Source: Adiantum capillus-veneris
Lineage: Eukaryota; Streptophyta; Polypodiopsida; Polypodiales; Pteridaceae
Direction: 5' to 3'
DNA length: 64,000 bases
NCBI GenBank assembly: GCA_014529385.2
Contig: CM043946.1
Coordinates: forward strand, 39,751,558-39,815,557
The first letter of the stretch is position 1; each line of letters opens with the position of its first letter. This document shows, piece by piece, positions 22,670-34,442 of the stretch. A program made the translations under genes and the position numbers. Below the pieces are notes generated by a model that did not search any database, was not told where the DNA came from, and saw nothing but the letters and a program-made list of their open reading frames with translations.

Positions 22670-25463
22670 AGGTTGGGGGGAATTAAAAAAGAAGCTTTAT
22701 GGCAGGAGATCAACAAGCTACTTGAGATAGGTATTATCTACCCCATGCAAGAGTCTGAGTGGGTTTCTCTAGTTGTCATTACACAAAAAAAGAATGGAAA
22801 GTAGAGAGTGTGTGTCAATTATAAACCCTTGAATGTTTCTACAAAGCAAAATCACTACCCTTTACCGTTCTAAGATGAAATTTTGCACCAAGTAGCACGT
22901 CATGAGAGGTATTCAATCATGGATGGCTTCTCCGAGTATATTCAAATTGGTATTGCTTTTGAAGACAAGCTAAAAACCACCTTTATTTCTCCATGGGGAT
23001 GTTTTGCCTAATGTAGGATGCCTTTTGGTTTGGTGAATGCTTGTGCAACTCTCTAGGATCGCTGAACAAGGTGTTTGACCCATATTTGGGTAAGTTTATC
23101 AAGGTCTTTATGGATGATATAGGTTGCTAAAGTTCTAGGGTTGATCATTTGTCAAAGTTAAAGTTGTGTTTTCAAAGGCTCGATGAGGAAGGTGGCCGGT
23201 TGAATCCCACGAAGTAAAAGTTGGCTCAATCAGGAGCTCATTTATTAGGTCACGTGGTCTCACATAATAATATAGATTCTAATCCTGAGAAGGTGAAGGC
23301 CCTTGTATTTATGGAACCTCCAACAAATGCTACAAGTTTGACTTCATTTGTGCAAAATTGAAGTATCTATCCTGGATTTTTCAGTGCTTTCACAGTATGT
23401 GCATCCTCTTGAAAAGATGAGGCAGCAGGTTCATAGTTTTCAATGGATTGAAGATGCACATGAAGCTTTTGATAGGATAAAAGAAAACCTTTGCCAGTTG
23501 TCTACTATTGTCTGCCCTCCCAACCATGAGGATGATTTCTATGTTGCTATGCTAGTAGGTACAATTTCCATTGAGGTTGTTTTGTTGCAAAGTATGTAGA
23601 TGCGACAAGCCCATCTACTTTGATAGCCAGGTGATAGGTCTAGGAGATATTACTTATATGGAATAAAATGGGTGATGACACTGGTGTTTTCTTGTAGGAA
23701 TTTTAAGGTGTATTTGATTATTCACAAATTTTATGTGCTCACATCTAACAATTTGCTACCTAAAGTGGTGCTTCATCTAAATCCAAGGAGGTGTATCATG
23801 AAGTGAGTATTGGAGTTGCATGAGTTCAAACTCGAGTTCAAGGTTGGGCACACTAGTAAGTCTCATCTGGAAGACATTTTGGTTAACAAGAGTGCCGATT
23901 TTCTAGTGTATCTAAGGGTGGTTCGCAGAAGCGGGTGAAGAGCGTGATTTGGAAGGGGCTTTTTGATGTGGGCCGATGGAGCATATAGGAGAGTGGTACA
24001 GAAAGAAACAAAAAGAAAGAGGAGGAGGTGATACATGATCCACAAGGTAAAGTCATCTTTTCCAAAGCTTATGATCTTGAAGATGTTCATGAGGCCAAAT
24101 ACTTGGCTCTCCATCTGGGTCTAAAGCAGTGTGTAGAGTTTGCCATTTCCAAGCTCATAATGAAAGATGACGCACTATTGGTCATCAAACAACTCCGGGA
24201 CAAGGGAGGGTAAAGAGAGACACTCTTAAGAATTGGCTTTTTCCATAAGCGATTTTTGAAGTAGTGCAATTCAAGCATGTCAAGAGGGAGTAGAATCAAG
24301 TGGTAGATCAATTAGCTAGTAGTCAAGTGCAAGTGGATGTAGCAGGGCTATATGTAGCACCCACCACTTATGCAAGTAGAGCTAATTCAAAGGAGATTGA
24401 TGATTTTTTTAATACAGTCAGTGTTCATCATATATGTTCAAGCTACAGAAGAGGAGGATTGCTCAAAAGGCTCATAGGTTCACTTGAGTGGGTAAAGATC
24501 TGGCGTATGGTCGTTATGGGATACAAAGGAGAGTCCCTTACAAAGAGGAGATCGGTATGATTATGGAACAATGACATGAGGAAAGCAGGCATCAACGCAA
24601 AGAACAAGTACTTTTTTGTGTTTTTGGAACAGGTTTTTGGTGGCCTTCTATGGTGTGAGAAGTTCAAGACCTGCCACCATGAGTGTAAAACCAGGGGGGA
24701 GCGGAGGTTGATAGTAGAATAACAAGGGGCTATCATAGCTCAAAATGCATTTGAAAAGTGGGGTTTAGATGCCATTATTCCACTTCTTAAATCATCAAGA
24801 GATAGGAAGTATATTGTGGTGGCTATTGATTATCTCACCAGGTGGGTTGAGGCAAAAGTATAATGCTCACACATTAGCTCAGTTTGTTTCTTATTGTGCT
24901 TGTTTCTATTTTGGAGTGCCTTGGGTGTTAATTTCTACTAGAGGTCAAGGGTGTTAATTTCTACTAGAGGTCAAGGGTTTTAAAGAAAATTGGTACATGC
25001 ACTAGTGGAGAAGTTGAGCATCCAAAACACTTTTTCTTCACCCTAACATCCCCAATGCAATGGTTTGGTTGAGAGTGGAAATATGCAGATTCTCAAGATG
25101 CTTACAAAGTTTGTGTACAAGTAGATAGAGAGTTGAAAACCTAACCTTGAAAAGTGGTTGTAGGCTTAAGGAACATCCTATAAGGTGGCTACCAACTTTA
25201 CCCCGTATGAATTGGTTTATAGAAAAGAGGCGGTGTTGCCTGTACATGTCCAATTGGGTGCATTGAAGGGTATGTGGCATGGTAATACAACTCACCAAAA
25301 TGTTTTGCAGGAGGAATTCACTTAGACTGAAGCACTGAAGATGGACAGGGAGGCTACAACAGATTTTTATGTGAATTAAAGAGAGAAGCGGATTACAAAA
25401 TTCAACCAAAGATTTCCAGAGAAGAAGATAGAGGAGGGAGATATAGTGATGAAGTATGAGAAC
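22670..25463 (+). pseudogene. Ty3/gypsy pol, part 1: RT, RNase H, second RNase H, integrase core (decayed)
   Basis: The plus strand reads in domain order. RT comes first, with WQEINKLLEIGIIYPMQESE near 22700, then VITQKKNGK, YSIMDGFSEYIQI and RMPFGLVNA near 23020; the YxDD region near 23110 is broken (FMDDI). The RNase H follows at 23400-23900. A second RNase H-like block at about 23960-24210 has ADGAYRRV, HEAKYLALHLGLKQC and LIMKDDALLVIKQL, the layout seen in Tat/Athila-type gypsy elements. The integrase has WGLDAIIPLLKSSRDRKYIV at about 24760-24830 and DYLTRWVEAK. Many stops and frameshifts show it is dead. The 5' end (LTR, gag, protease) is missing. The frame resumes at 29126, 39203 and 44954 after three insertions. 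Confidence 0.85.
25459..25463. repeat. Target site duplication agaac (left)
   Basis: This matches 29121-29125 exactly. Removing the element and one copy restores the gypsy reading text KYEN..LDFT. Confidence 0.9.
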
Positions 25464-25843
25464 TGTCATAATAATCAATATCTAATTCTCCTAAATGATT
25501 TTCTCATATTAAACTGATCATTTAATGTGGGGAAGTGCCAGGGGAGAAAAGGCTAGAATATTGGGTAAGCTAGCAGACCGGCCTCAGTAGGGATCCAAAG
25601 GAGGGAAAATAGGGATCCAAAGGGGGGGCCATCTGCAAAAGAGCCATGTGCAAAAATGGGCTAAAAAGACCCTAAGGTTCAGCCCATTAAGACTTCCAAA
25701 ATGCTAAGGTTCCAAAAATTCAAAGGTTGTGTCCAAAGGGTTAAAGCTTAGGGGGAATTGGATGCTTTGTGTGCTCTCCAAAGTCAACACATATCCCGAA
25801 ATGGGAGGGGGCGAGCCCTTCTTCTAGGGGATGAGAGAGAAAT

Positions 25844-25908
<65 letters not shown>

Positions 25909-27097
25909 CTCCCTTTACACAAAGGGAATGAGGGACACATGTCAGCTCCCTAGGCCAGATGCCCACAAGGTGTGCCCAGTTTCTATTGGATGACCCTTGA
26001 AGTGGACCGATGAGAATTAAGCTAGAGTAAATCTAGTTTAATTAATTTAAAAACATTTATTAAAAGAAACCAATGAGACTTAAGTCTCCTAGAAGACTAT
26101 TGGGCAGTCTCAAAGGGGTCCAATGAGCATTCAGGAGCCCAATGGCTTGCCTGATTCCTATTGGCCAGGAGGCAAAGGGCTCCAATGAGAGTTTAGTTTA
26201 ATTATTTAATTACCTAAATCTCTCACAAAAGGGAAAAGGGGGACACATGTCAGAAGGCTATCACTTATTCTGCTTAATAGTCATTGGCTTGACTTGGGGA
26301 GAGCCAATGAGGGCTCAGCAAGAGCACATAGCAAGAGGGCTCGCCCAAGAGAGAGAGAGGGATGATTTTTGCAAGGCATTATCACACACACACTCACACA
26401 ATCTCATGTGTGAAGAAAGAGAAGACTATCTCTTCCCAAGCTTTAATGGAGAGCTCATCACCTACTCCAAGCTTGTGAGATAGAAGCCTACATCAACACA
26501 CTCTTGGCATGTGGATGCAAATCCAACCAAGAGCCAAGCTTCAATGCATGCTCATCTCCTCTACCAAGATAATTACTAAGCTAAGCTATGCTAATATGAG
26601 TGATTATGTGAGGAGATGTACATCTTTCTCGTAAGATACTCCTTCTTCCTCTCAATCTATTGTCATACCCTGCTAGCTCTCACCATCTTCGAAGGTGTGT
26701 GAGGTCTTGGGTCTGAGAACGGGGATAATTCAAGTTGTGTTTGCTAAGTGTTTTGCTTAGTGCATGAAGCTTTCATCTTCATTGCACTAGCTAGTCTTGA
26801 AGGAACACAAAGAATTGTATTGTACAATGTCTCTCTTGATGGGAGAAACCATAATACAAAGCCTTTTGGAGGGGGGACCGGCTCCATGCAAATCCGGTCC
26901 TCAACTGTTGTCATTAGCTTAATTTCTCTCTCTTTTGAAAGTATTGTCGATGCTATCTAACTAGGAGTTATGCTTTTTGTTGCTCTCTCCACCCAAGCAC
27001 TCTTGTAATTCTCATTAGGAATCTATTCTAATGAAATGCCCACTATGTTCATGCTCATTTCCGCTACACACAAGTTATTAGGCCATTAAATGTTACA
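25464..27097 (+). repeat. 5' LTR (1634 bp)
   Basis: It begins TGTCATAATAATC and ends TGTTACA one base before the PBS. It contains a (CA)n run at 25850-25906. From about 25790 onward it is nearly identical to 27842-29120. Confidence 0.85.
25850..25906. repeat. (CA)n microsatellite inside the LTR
   Basis: About 28 CA units. The 3' LTR copy at 27896-27921 has only about 13, so the run changed length after insertion. Confidence 0.97.
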
Positions 27098-27098
27098 T

Positions 27099-27110
27099 TG
27101 GTATCAGAGC
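27099..27110 (+). other. Primer-binding site (initiator Met tRNA type)
   Basis: TGGTATCAGAGC lies one base after the LTR. Confidence 0.92.
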
Positions 27111-27506
27111 ACAAGGTTTCTCTTTTCTTGCTCAAGAAGGGAGGTCCTCAAGCTAGCTACAAATGGTTGGTATTATTAATTGCCTGTGAGTAAGTAGAAT
27201 AGGGATTTTCAGCCTTGCAGTGCGCCTGCCTTTGTGCAGTTAACGTGGCATCACCGTCGAGAGCTATGGTCTTAATAGTGGAGTCCTACGGGGATTGCCT
27301 ACGGCTTAACCACTATTGAGCTATTAGAAGCTTGATAGGAGCCGGTGCTGTTTTGGTGTCGAAAGACTTCTATTCCTTGCAATTAATGGTTTCGAGTCGC
27401 GGGTACAATAGCTTGAGTGCTTTTTCTAAAGGGGTAAAGAGGAGTAGCAACTAGGGTTGGAAGTGCCAAAGTACACCTAAAAAGTTTACACCTAAAAGTT
27501 GTTAGA

Positions 27507-27850
27507 ATGGTTGGAAATAGTAAAGAGAGTGAAATTAATGTTGATAACTTTGATTTTGCTCATGAGCAAGCTATTAATGATGCTTTAATGCTTGTTAACT
27601 ATCTTGTTTCTAGGCTTCAACAAGCCATGGGCAATCCATCCCTCCAAAGTGAAGTGCAACGGCAGCTCCATGCTCACGGAATTCTCCAAGCTCATCACCA
27701 TGATGAGAGAACACCTAGGAAGCCTCCTTGTGAGACTACCAAAAGAGGTCTCTCTCCGATTCGGGAAGAAGAAGAGAATCCATATGAAGGGCTCAAGAAT
27801 TTACTTCTTGATGATGCATCTCCTTCCCAAAGGAGAACTCAAATATCCCT
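27507..27850 (+). pseudogene. Truncated gag remnant of the deleted element
   Basis: It opens at ATG 27507 with MVGNSKESEINVDNFDF. It encodes about 113 residues of hydrophilic gag-like protein (QAINDALMLVNYLVSRLQQA, then charged PRKPPCETTKRG) before the frame runs into the 3' LTR. It has no zinc knuckle or protease. Position after the PBS supports gag; the similarity to a particular gag family is not something I can confirm by eye. The frame continues to 27947 only through LTR sequence. Confidence 0.6.
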
Positions 27851-29120
27851 ACATGGGAGGGGGCGAGCCCTTCTTCTAGGGGATGAGAGAGAAATCCACA
27901 CACACACACACACACACACACAGGCTCCCTTTACACAAAGGGAATGAGGGACACATGTCAGCTCCCTAGGCCAGATGCCCACAAGGTGTGCCCAGTTTCT
28001 ATGGGATGACCCTTGAAGTGGACCAATGAGAATTAAGCTAGAGTAAATCTAGTTTAATTAATTTAAAAACATTTAATAAAAGAAACCAATGAGAATTAAG
28101 TCTCCTAGAAGACTATTGGGCAGTCTCACAAGGGGTCCAATGAGCATCCAGGAGCCCAATGGCTTGCCTGATTCTTATTGGCCAAGAGGCAAAGGGCTCC
28201 AATGAGAGTTTAGTTTAAATATTTAATTACCTAAAGCTCTCACAAAAGGGAAAAGGGGGACACATGTCAGAAGGCTATCACTTATGCTGCTTAATAGTCA
28301 TTGGCTTGACTTGGGGAGAGCCAATGAGGGCTCAGCAAGAGCAAATAGCAAGAGGGCTCGCCCAAGAGAGAGAGAGGGGGTTGATTTTTGCAAGGCATTA
28401 TCACACACACACACTCACACAATATCATGTGTGCTGAGAAAGAGAAGACTATCTCTTCCCAAGCTTTAATGGACTGCTCATCACCTACTCCAAGCTTGTG
28501 AGGTAGAAGCCTACATCAACACACTCTTGGCATGTGGATGCAAATCCAACCAAGAGCCAAGCTTCAATGCATGCTCATCTCCTCTACCAAGCTAATTATT
28601 AAGCTAAGCTATGCTAATATGAGTGATTATGTGAGGAGATGTACATCTTTCTCGTAAGATACTCCTTCTTCCTCTCAATCCAGTGTCATACCCTGCTAGC
28701 TCTCACCATCTTCGAAGGTGTGTGAGGTCTTGGGTCTGAGAACGGGGATAATTCAAGTTGTGTTTGCTAAGTGTTTTGCTTAGTGCATGAAGCTTTCATC
28801 TTCATTGCACTAGCTAGTCTTGAAGGAACACAAAGAATTGTATTGTACAATGTCTCTCTTGATGGGAGAAACCATAATACAAAGCCTTTTGGAGGGGGGA
28901 CCAGATCCATGCAAATCCGGTCCTCAACTGTTGTCATTAGCTTAATTTCTCTCTCTTTTGAAAGTATTGTCGATGCTATCTAACTAGGAGTTATGCTTTT
29001 TGTTGCTCTCTCCACCCAAGCACTCTTGTAATTCTCATTAGGAATCTATTCTAATGAAATGCCCACTATGTTCATGCTCATTTCCGCTACACACAAGTTA
29101 TTAGGCCATTAAATGTTACA
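27842..29120 (+). repeat. 3' LTR, 5'-truncated
   Basis: Almost identical to the distal 1.3 kb of the 5' LTR and ending at the same TGTTACA. It begins inside the LTR, at an ATATCCC word shared by gag and LTR, with no PPT or TG start. Confidence 0.85.
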
Positions 29121-29196
29121 AGAACTATCTTGACTTCACATCTACAAGAAGTTCAAGGAGAAGTGGATGGGGCCATACAAAGTTTACAAATCTTTT
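29121..29196 (+). pseudogene. Ty3/gypsy pol, part 2 (integrase C-terminal)
   Basis: After the second agaac target copy (29121-29125), the gypsy integrase resumes with LDFT, then KKFKEKWMGPYKVYKSF. This is the conserved W-x-GPY block at the integrase C-terminal end. It is cut at 29196/29200 by the DNA transposon and continues at 39203 as PNGAIEL. Confidence 0.85.
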
Positions 29197-29200
29197 AAGA

Positions 29201-29228
29201 CCTATTTAGGAATTTTGGGAATTATTCA
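29201..29228 (+). repeat. Left terminal inverted repeat
   Basis: It begins CCTATTTAGGAA. The first 12 bases are perfect against the right end, and about 22 of 28 match overall. Confidence 0.8.
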
Positions 29229-29707
29229 AGTCCCATTTCTTATAACGCTATTAAAAAACTTATTATTTTTGTGTAGTTTGAGCTATCATCTATTTACGGT
29301 TACACTCTATGTTTCATATACCCCTTAAAACATATCTATAGGGATATGTGTATTTATATACATACTTATATGCATCAACTACAATGACATCAAAAGATGA
29401 GGGAAGCATGGCACTAAACTCAATTTGCATTATACAACATTATTCATGTAGAAAAAGTTCTTTGAATCAGTAGCTCAGATTTGAGACATTAACGTTAAAG
29501 AATTGGCTATATCAACACTCATAAAAAGAATCTACAATAATCAAAAACAAATTTTAGAATTGAAGGGACCTCAAAATAGTGTGGTGTTTAGAAACACCAA
29601 GATAAAAAATAAAATCCAATTCACATATTTACATGGATCCAAGTATTGTACAATTCATCCGAGGAAATGATACTATGTCAAGAGGCTCAATGACTATAAA
29701 TACATCA
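29229..29707. other. Left non-coding end of the transposon
   Basis: AT-rich. No open frame or repeated motif beyond the terminal repeat was recognised. Confidence 0.4.
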
Positions 29708-30337
29708 TTAAACTTTGCGTTTTCTCATGTATTGCTCCAATACGTACAAGGTTTCTCTATCACAAGATGCTTCATTTACCAACATATTGCAAGTATACTC
29801 TCGTTTATCCCTTGCATAGATCCAACCAAGTAACCATGCAGTGATTGTTCTCTCCAAAAAACTTTCAAGCGCTTCTTTTGATTGATTCCACATTTTGGGA
29901 AAAATCAAGTAGGTTCCGGGCATATTCCACATTACACTGTAAAGGGCCTCGTAAAAAATTAAGATATTATTTCCATCCAAATCATGAAAAATTCTCCATG
30001 CTACATCCAAGTTCTTGTGGTATACAAATCGATATCCAATTAGAAGATATGTCTTTTGGCATGCTGCATGTCCTGCTACATTAAATTTTTGATGGTGTTG
30101 TGGAAAGCATAACTCAAGAATACGACGAGTCCTTTGCAATCTATTAGTGCTCCAAATCCACACCTCAAACCATTGCATGCAAAAATCAAGGAAAGTGAAT
30201 GCATCTTTGCGAATAAAATGCCACACATTTCTACTCTCTTCAACAAGATGCATATGTTTTCCCCAATCTGGGCATACATCACCATGTTGCATTTCAATGG
30301 TCTTAAGTAAAACACCATTGAGTTCAAGGATCAACAC
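29708..30337 (-). pseudogene. Decayed FCP1/NIF-like HAD-superfamily copy
   Basis: The minus-strand frame of 209 residues starts at an internal non-ATG codon just after an in-frame stop. It keeps motif I in altered form (LILELNGVLL instead of LDLDGxL). It also keeps motif II context (FEVWIWSTN), and a region aligning with the usual NTLLIDDSP...NP...P block that now reads GNNILIFYEALYSVMWNMPG. Both aspartates expected in that third motif are lost. It is therefore unlikely to be catalytic. It lies 550 bp downstream of the intact paralogue on the same strand, which suggests a tandem duplicate that has decayed. Confidence 0.65.
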
Positions 30338-30884
30338 TCTTCTTTATTTTCGTATAGTATCTGAGGGTGGTGGAATCAATTTCCTTCTAGGCCTATGAGG
30401 CCTCAATGACATGTGCCACCTCAATAGTAAATGCTTTGTACATTTGAAATCAAATTTATATGCTTCAGAATCTCCTGTTCCAAAAAAAAGGCATGATGGT
30501 CAATGGAAGAGATATTATTTTCAGTTAACACATTGTGCACCAACATTATTTATTTTATCCATGATATATATAGACTTAAACCTTGAGAAGACAACAAAAG
30601 AAAATATTTTTCTTCAATACACAGAAGAAATCTTGTACAAAGAGCTCCAACCACAAAGATAAAAGAGAGACTTATTTTCCAAGGTTGAATAACATCTAGT
30701 TAATGAAATATAAAAGTGTACATATTTGGTTCATGTTCAAATAATTGGACCCAACACATTGTTTTGGCCGGAATACTAGAGCCCAACACATTGTTTTGGT
30801 CAAAATCTTCTTAACACATTTCCATCACTCTAGATGTATGTGAACAAATTTCCAGGTGATTGATTCAACACGCACGCCAAGCCC
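30338..30884. other. Spacer between the two HAD copies
   Basis: AT-rich. The word cccaacacattgttttgg occurs twice (about 30750 and 30782). No gene is supported. Confidence 0.4.
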
Positions 30885-31994
30885 TTACTGGTTGTTTTCT
30901 TCCACCTGCAATAACAAATATGCAAGATTAGATAAAAATTTGATTTTATTTTTTATATTTTTTGATAAATCTAAAGTGAGTCCTACCCATAAGATTAAGT
31001 AGGCCTTTTGTAGCTTTGATATGTATGCTTTTGCTGCAACTCCGCTAATGAAATGACCACGACCATACCCCAAGCTAGTAGCATAAGCAATAACATGTTG
31101 ATCACTCAAATTTTTTGTTTTGTGAGACAATTTTAACAAGTTCAGCTGGTTTGAAGATAATAGTGGCACACCAAACTTGGATGCCAACAAAGCTGGATCC
31201 TTGCTTAAGGAGTTTACTACTTTCTTGCCTCTACTTTCTTGAGCATAACTTAACTTGTTATTGCACAATGGTAGCTGTGAAGATGCACAAGATGAGCTTT
31301 CCACTTCGATTGAATTGTTGTCAAGTTCTTCCCTTAGAACTTGGACATTGAACATGCCCCATTCTTCCATAATGTCTTGAAACTTTGTAAATAGGTCATG
31401 AACCTCTGTGATTGGAGATTGTCCTAGCCGATTGAGTAAAACAACAGATCGAATGTCATCTGTATTATTTAGGTTTAAAAGGTATGGTAGAAGCTCATTG
31501 CAAAGAAGATAGTCAGGCCTCCCTTGAAAACTTTCAGGATATAAGCAATTATCGTTTGGGTTAATACATCCCTTGAAAGGGCTATCATCAATGAGCAATG
31601 TATTCTTTGTACTGCATAAATTCCTGCACTGATACCAAACCCTCACCAAAGGCTTAAACATAGCCCCAACATTAGGCTTATCCGGTCTATACACTTTTCG
31701 AAGATTATGGATGTAGCAATCTTCTTGTCCCCATACCATAAAGAAATGATATTTTTTATGTGCATGCTTTTCAAGAGTGTTCACATAAGTGCAAACATTC
31801 GTTTGTAGCATGGTGGACCAAATACCAACATGAAAGTACTGACATATCTCATCAAAAAATTCAAAACAACCCGGGCGAACAACAATTGTGGTGTGACCAA
31901 GGTCAATTTTGACACAATCTGTACATGGATGCCTCTTGTCTTCTTTGCTGAGTAAAACTCCATTAAGATCAAGAATGAGTGCATGTTTCTTCAT
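30885..31994 (-). CDS. FCP1/NIF-like HAD-superfamily protein (CTD-phosphatase-like) carried by the transposon
   Basis: ATG at 31994 opens a 369-residue frame. Motif I is LILDLNGVLL at residues 6-15: the nucleophile Asp is present, but the second Asp of the DxD signature is Asn. Motif II context is HVGIWSTM near residue 57. The DDSP motif is NTLLIDDSPFKGC near residue 137, followed by NP and YP as in FCP1/SCP-like domains. The C-terminal 180 residues are not recognised. An 81-base in-frame intron is likely at 30986-30906 (TGG|GTAGGA ... TTGCAG|GTGG), leaving the ending ILW-VEENNQ. Some plant HAD proteins of this family also carry DLNG, so loss of the general acid may be ancestral. A dephosphorylation role in the transposon life cycle is only inference. 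Confidence 0.75.
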   Translation of the reverse strand: MKKHALILDLNGVLLSKEDKRHPCTDCVKIDLGHTTIVVRPGCFEFFDEICQYFHVGIWSTMLQTNVCTYVNTLEKHAHKKYHFFMVWGQEDCYIHNLRKVYRPDKPNVGAMFKPLVRVWYQCRNLCSTKNTLLIDDSPFKGCINPNDNCLYPESFQGRPDYLLCNELLPYLLNLNNTDDIRSVVLLNRLGQSPITEVHDLFTKFQDIMEEWGMFNVQVLREELDNNSIEVESSSCASSQLPLCNNKLSYAQESRGKKVVNSLSKDPALLASKFGVPLLSSNQLNLLKLSHKTKNLSDQHVIAYATSLGYGRGHFISGVAAKAYISKLQKAYLILWVGLTLDLSKNIKNKIKFLSNLAYLLLQVEENNQ

Positions 31995-32265
31995 GCTGAT
32001 TGCATAAGCAATATTTTATGCATATGATACAAAAGAATGATAACAATTTAAGTTTTTGCACTTATAAATCTTAAAACAAGGGACCATATATTTGCAACAC
32101 ACAATTGTAAATTGCACATGTTTATTTATGTCTCATACTCCCATACTCATCTATAATGATGTCTCCTAAAAGTGATTGCATTTCTCTATTGATGTGGGAA
32201 GATTGAAAGATTAGTTTATCTCCATCTCTCTCGAAAGAATATAAGCTTTTAAGTGGCCTATGTTT

Positions 32266-34442
32266 TCATGCATCAGGACGTAGCTCCTCAACATTGATGT
32301 CTACTTGTGGCACACTGGATCCTTGATTTTGAATGTCAATTTCACCTGCAAAGACAACATAATAGAATTTTGTATTATCTTCCAAAAAGGTCCATATCTA
32401 TACTAATCACATTGGACAAATAAGTACCTTTGTTTTTCTCACCAACTTCAATCCCTTGCTCCCTTTCTTGAATGCTTTGGACTTTGTTTGTATTTGGTGT
32501 CGCTTTTCTTGTCTCTTTGTCGGTTTTTTCTTGTATGTCCTTGGTTGCAAGAGTTGCTTGGAGCTCTTCATTGGCTTCACCCTTCTTCTCACTACCCTCT
32601 GCATCCTCATCTCTTTGAGGCATGTTGTTAGTGTCGTGTGAAGGTTTTGGAGAATTTTGCACAACAAAATCACTTTGATGCTCTACCACCACCATCTCCT
32701 CTTCGCTATTCCTAATGTCACTTTCATGAATTTGGGTCTCTCCAATTGTAGGTAGCATGTTCTCGCTCTCTTTAGTCATGTCATTTGAAGTTTTTTGAGA
32801 GGTTTTTTCTACAAGATCACTTTTGTGCTCTACAAGATCACCTTTATGAAACTGGGTCTCTCCAACAATGGTGGGTAGCACTTGTGCTGCTTGAGATATT
32901 TTATCTCCGTCTTCTATTTTGTTGTCTTCATCTGAAAGACGAAAAAAGCCAAAAACCCCTTATCTATGAATTTTTCAAGGTATCATCCAATTTTCTTCAT
33001 AATCTATAAGTATTTTGTTATTTGTAACATTTTTTTGCTACAAGTCTCACTTAGAACAACTCAGCCAAGACTTTTTTGATTGAAGTTCATACACAAGTGC
33101 TTCACTATCTCTCCTTGTTAGCCTTGAACTTAAGTTTGAGCCTCATTAGTGTTTGGTAATGCTTCATTATTGTCTCACCAAAACCAAAATTTCTTACTCT
33201 TAATACACATTTGTATGTTAGCTATGCTTTGTGAATTGACACTTTAAATAAAGACATGTGCTTTGTGATGGCTCAAACTCAAGTTTGATCCCCCCCCCCA
33301 TCATTTTTTAAAACAACAACAATTAAATCTAATTAAAATGACATACTTTTAGATAAAGACACAAGATAGTATTAAGAAAATAGTGTTTGAAGGACCTAAA
33401 GTATCACAATTGATCAATTCAATACACTATCCTGCCTTTTTATACTTTAGGAGTCTGTTGGTACATGATAATGGCATGCATCATTAAACCTAGTATAAAA
33501 AATACTCTAAGAAGCATTTGCACCTTTTTCATCAGCTAATACAATGTCTTGAGGGGCTCTATCATCCTCTTGTGCATCCTCATTGCCTACATCATCATCC
33601 TCATTATCTTCATCATTTTCTTTTGCACACTCAACATCCACAACTGTACTCATTTCTCCAACATTGTCTCCCCCCCCTTGATGATCAAAATTCGTAGCTT
33701 CTTGAACTTCACTATCATCCGTGTTGTCTACGTTATTGTTGTCTTCATTTTCATCAACATCCTCTCCACTGCTTTGTTGCTCATCGATGTCAAGATTGTT
33801 AAGGTCTTCTTTTTCTTTATCATCCAGCTCCACTGTTTGTCTCGCAAGTGATGCTTGACTTGCACGACACCACTCCTACAAGGATGGATTGCTCTCCAAA
33901 AGACTAGAGCATTGAGATTCTAACTCCATTGCTTCAAAATCATCTTCACATAGAGCAATTGCCCTTCTCTTCTTCGACAAGCTTTGCTCCAACACAACTC
34001 CACCGCAAAAAAATTCCAAAACATAGCTTTGCTCAGGACAAAACTGTGTGATAAGACTTTTTTTATGAGCCTGTAGCTTGAGAGCGGCTCTACGCTTTTC
34101 TGAACAAACCTTGTTCAAAACAGTTTTCAAAAAAACGACGTTTAAGGGGTCAAAAAATTCGACGAAGTTAGGGGTGGCTAGAACTAGGTTTTTGAGAGTT
34201 TTGGGAAAATAATACTCACAAGTTGGACATAGTTTTGACTTCCCTTGGCTAAAACCTCTTAGGATCAATGAGTGAGGGACCTGCCTCCACCAACCCTCTT
34301 GCTTAACCAATTTCATGGCACCTTCTTGCATGCAAAATTGTCCTGCTACAACACGTAAAACAACAGGACTATAATCACTAAGAATCGATTTACACATAAA
34401 CAACTGAGAAAAAAACCTCATTGTATTTTGAATGTCCATCAA
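32266..34442 (-). pseudogene. Three-exon gene with methyltransferase-like motif and acidic tail, one in-frame stop
   Basis: Three minus-strand blocks join with consensus splice sites and matching phase. They are exon A 34442-33524 (donor AAAAAG|GTGCAA), exon B 32931-32428 (acceptor TTTCAG, donor AAAG|GTACTT) and exon C 32345-32266 (acceptor TTGCAG), ending RPDA-stop. Exon A is one open frame except a TAG at 33878-33876. Its N-terminal half has CPEQSYVLEFFCGGVVLEQS and RRAIALCEDDFEAM near 34040-33940, resembling motif I of N4/N6-type SAM methyltransferases. The rest is strongly acidic (NNNVDNTDDSEVQ). Exon B has an internal repeat: MLPTI-GETQ occurs twice, 41 residues apart. The start is uncertain; an upstream exon may exist, since an acceptor-like TTGTAGCAG lies near 34350. 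Function unknown; the enzyme assignment is tentative. Confidence 0.5.

Larger units (their letters stand above)
25464..29120 (+). mobile_element. Internally deleted LTR retrotransposon (chromovirus-related LTR family), inserted in gypsy integrase
   Basis: The element is bounded by agaac target copies. It has a long 5' LTR (25464-27097), an initiator-Met PBS, a remnant of gag, and a 3' LTR lacking roughly its first 330 bp. It has no protease, RT or integrase, so it is non-autonomous. The start of its LTR (TGTCATAATAATC) matches the minus-strand LTR at 62930. That LTR directly follows a chromodomain-bearing gypsy pol, so the family is probably chromoviral. Confidence 0.85.
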
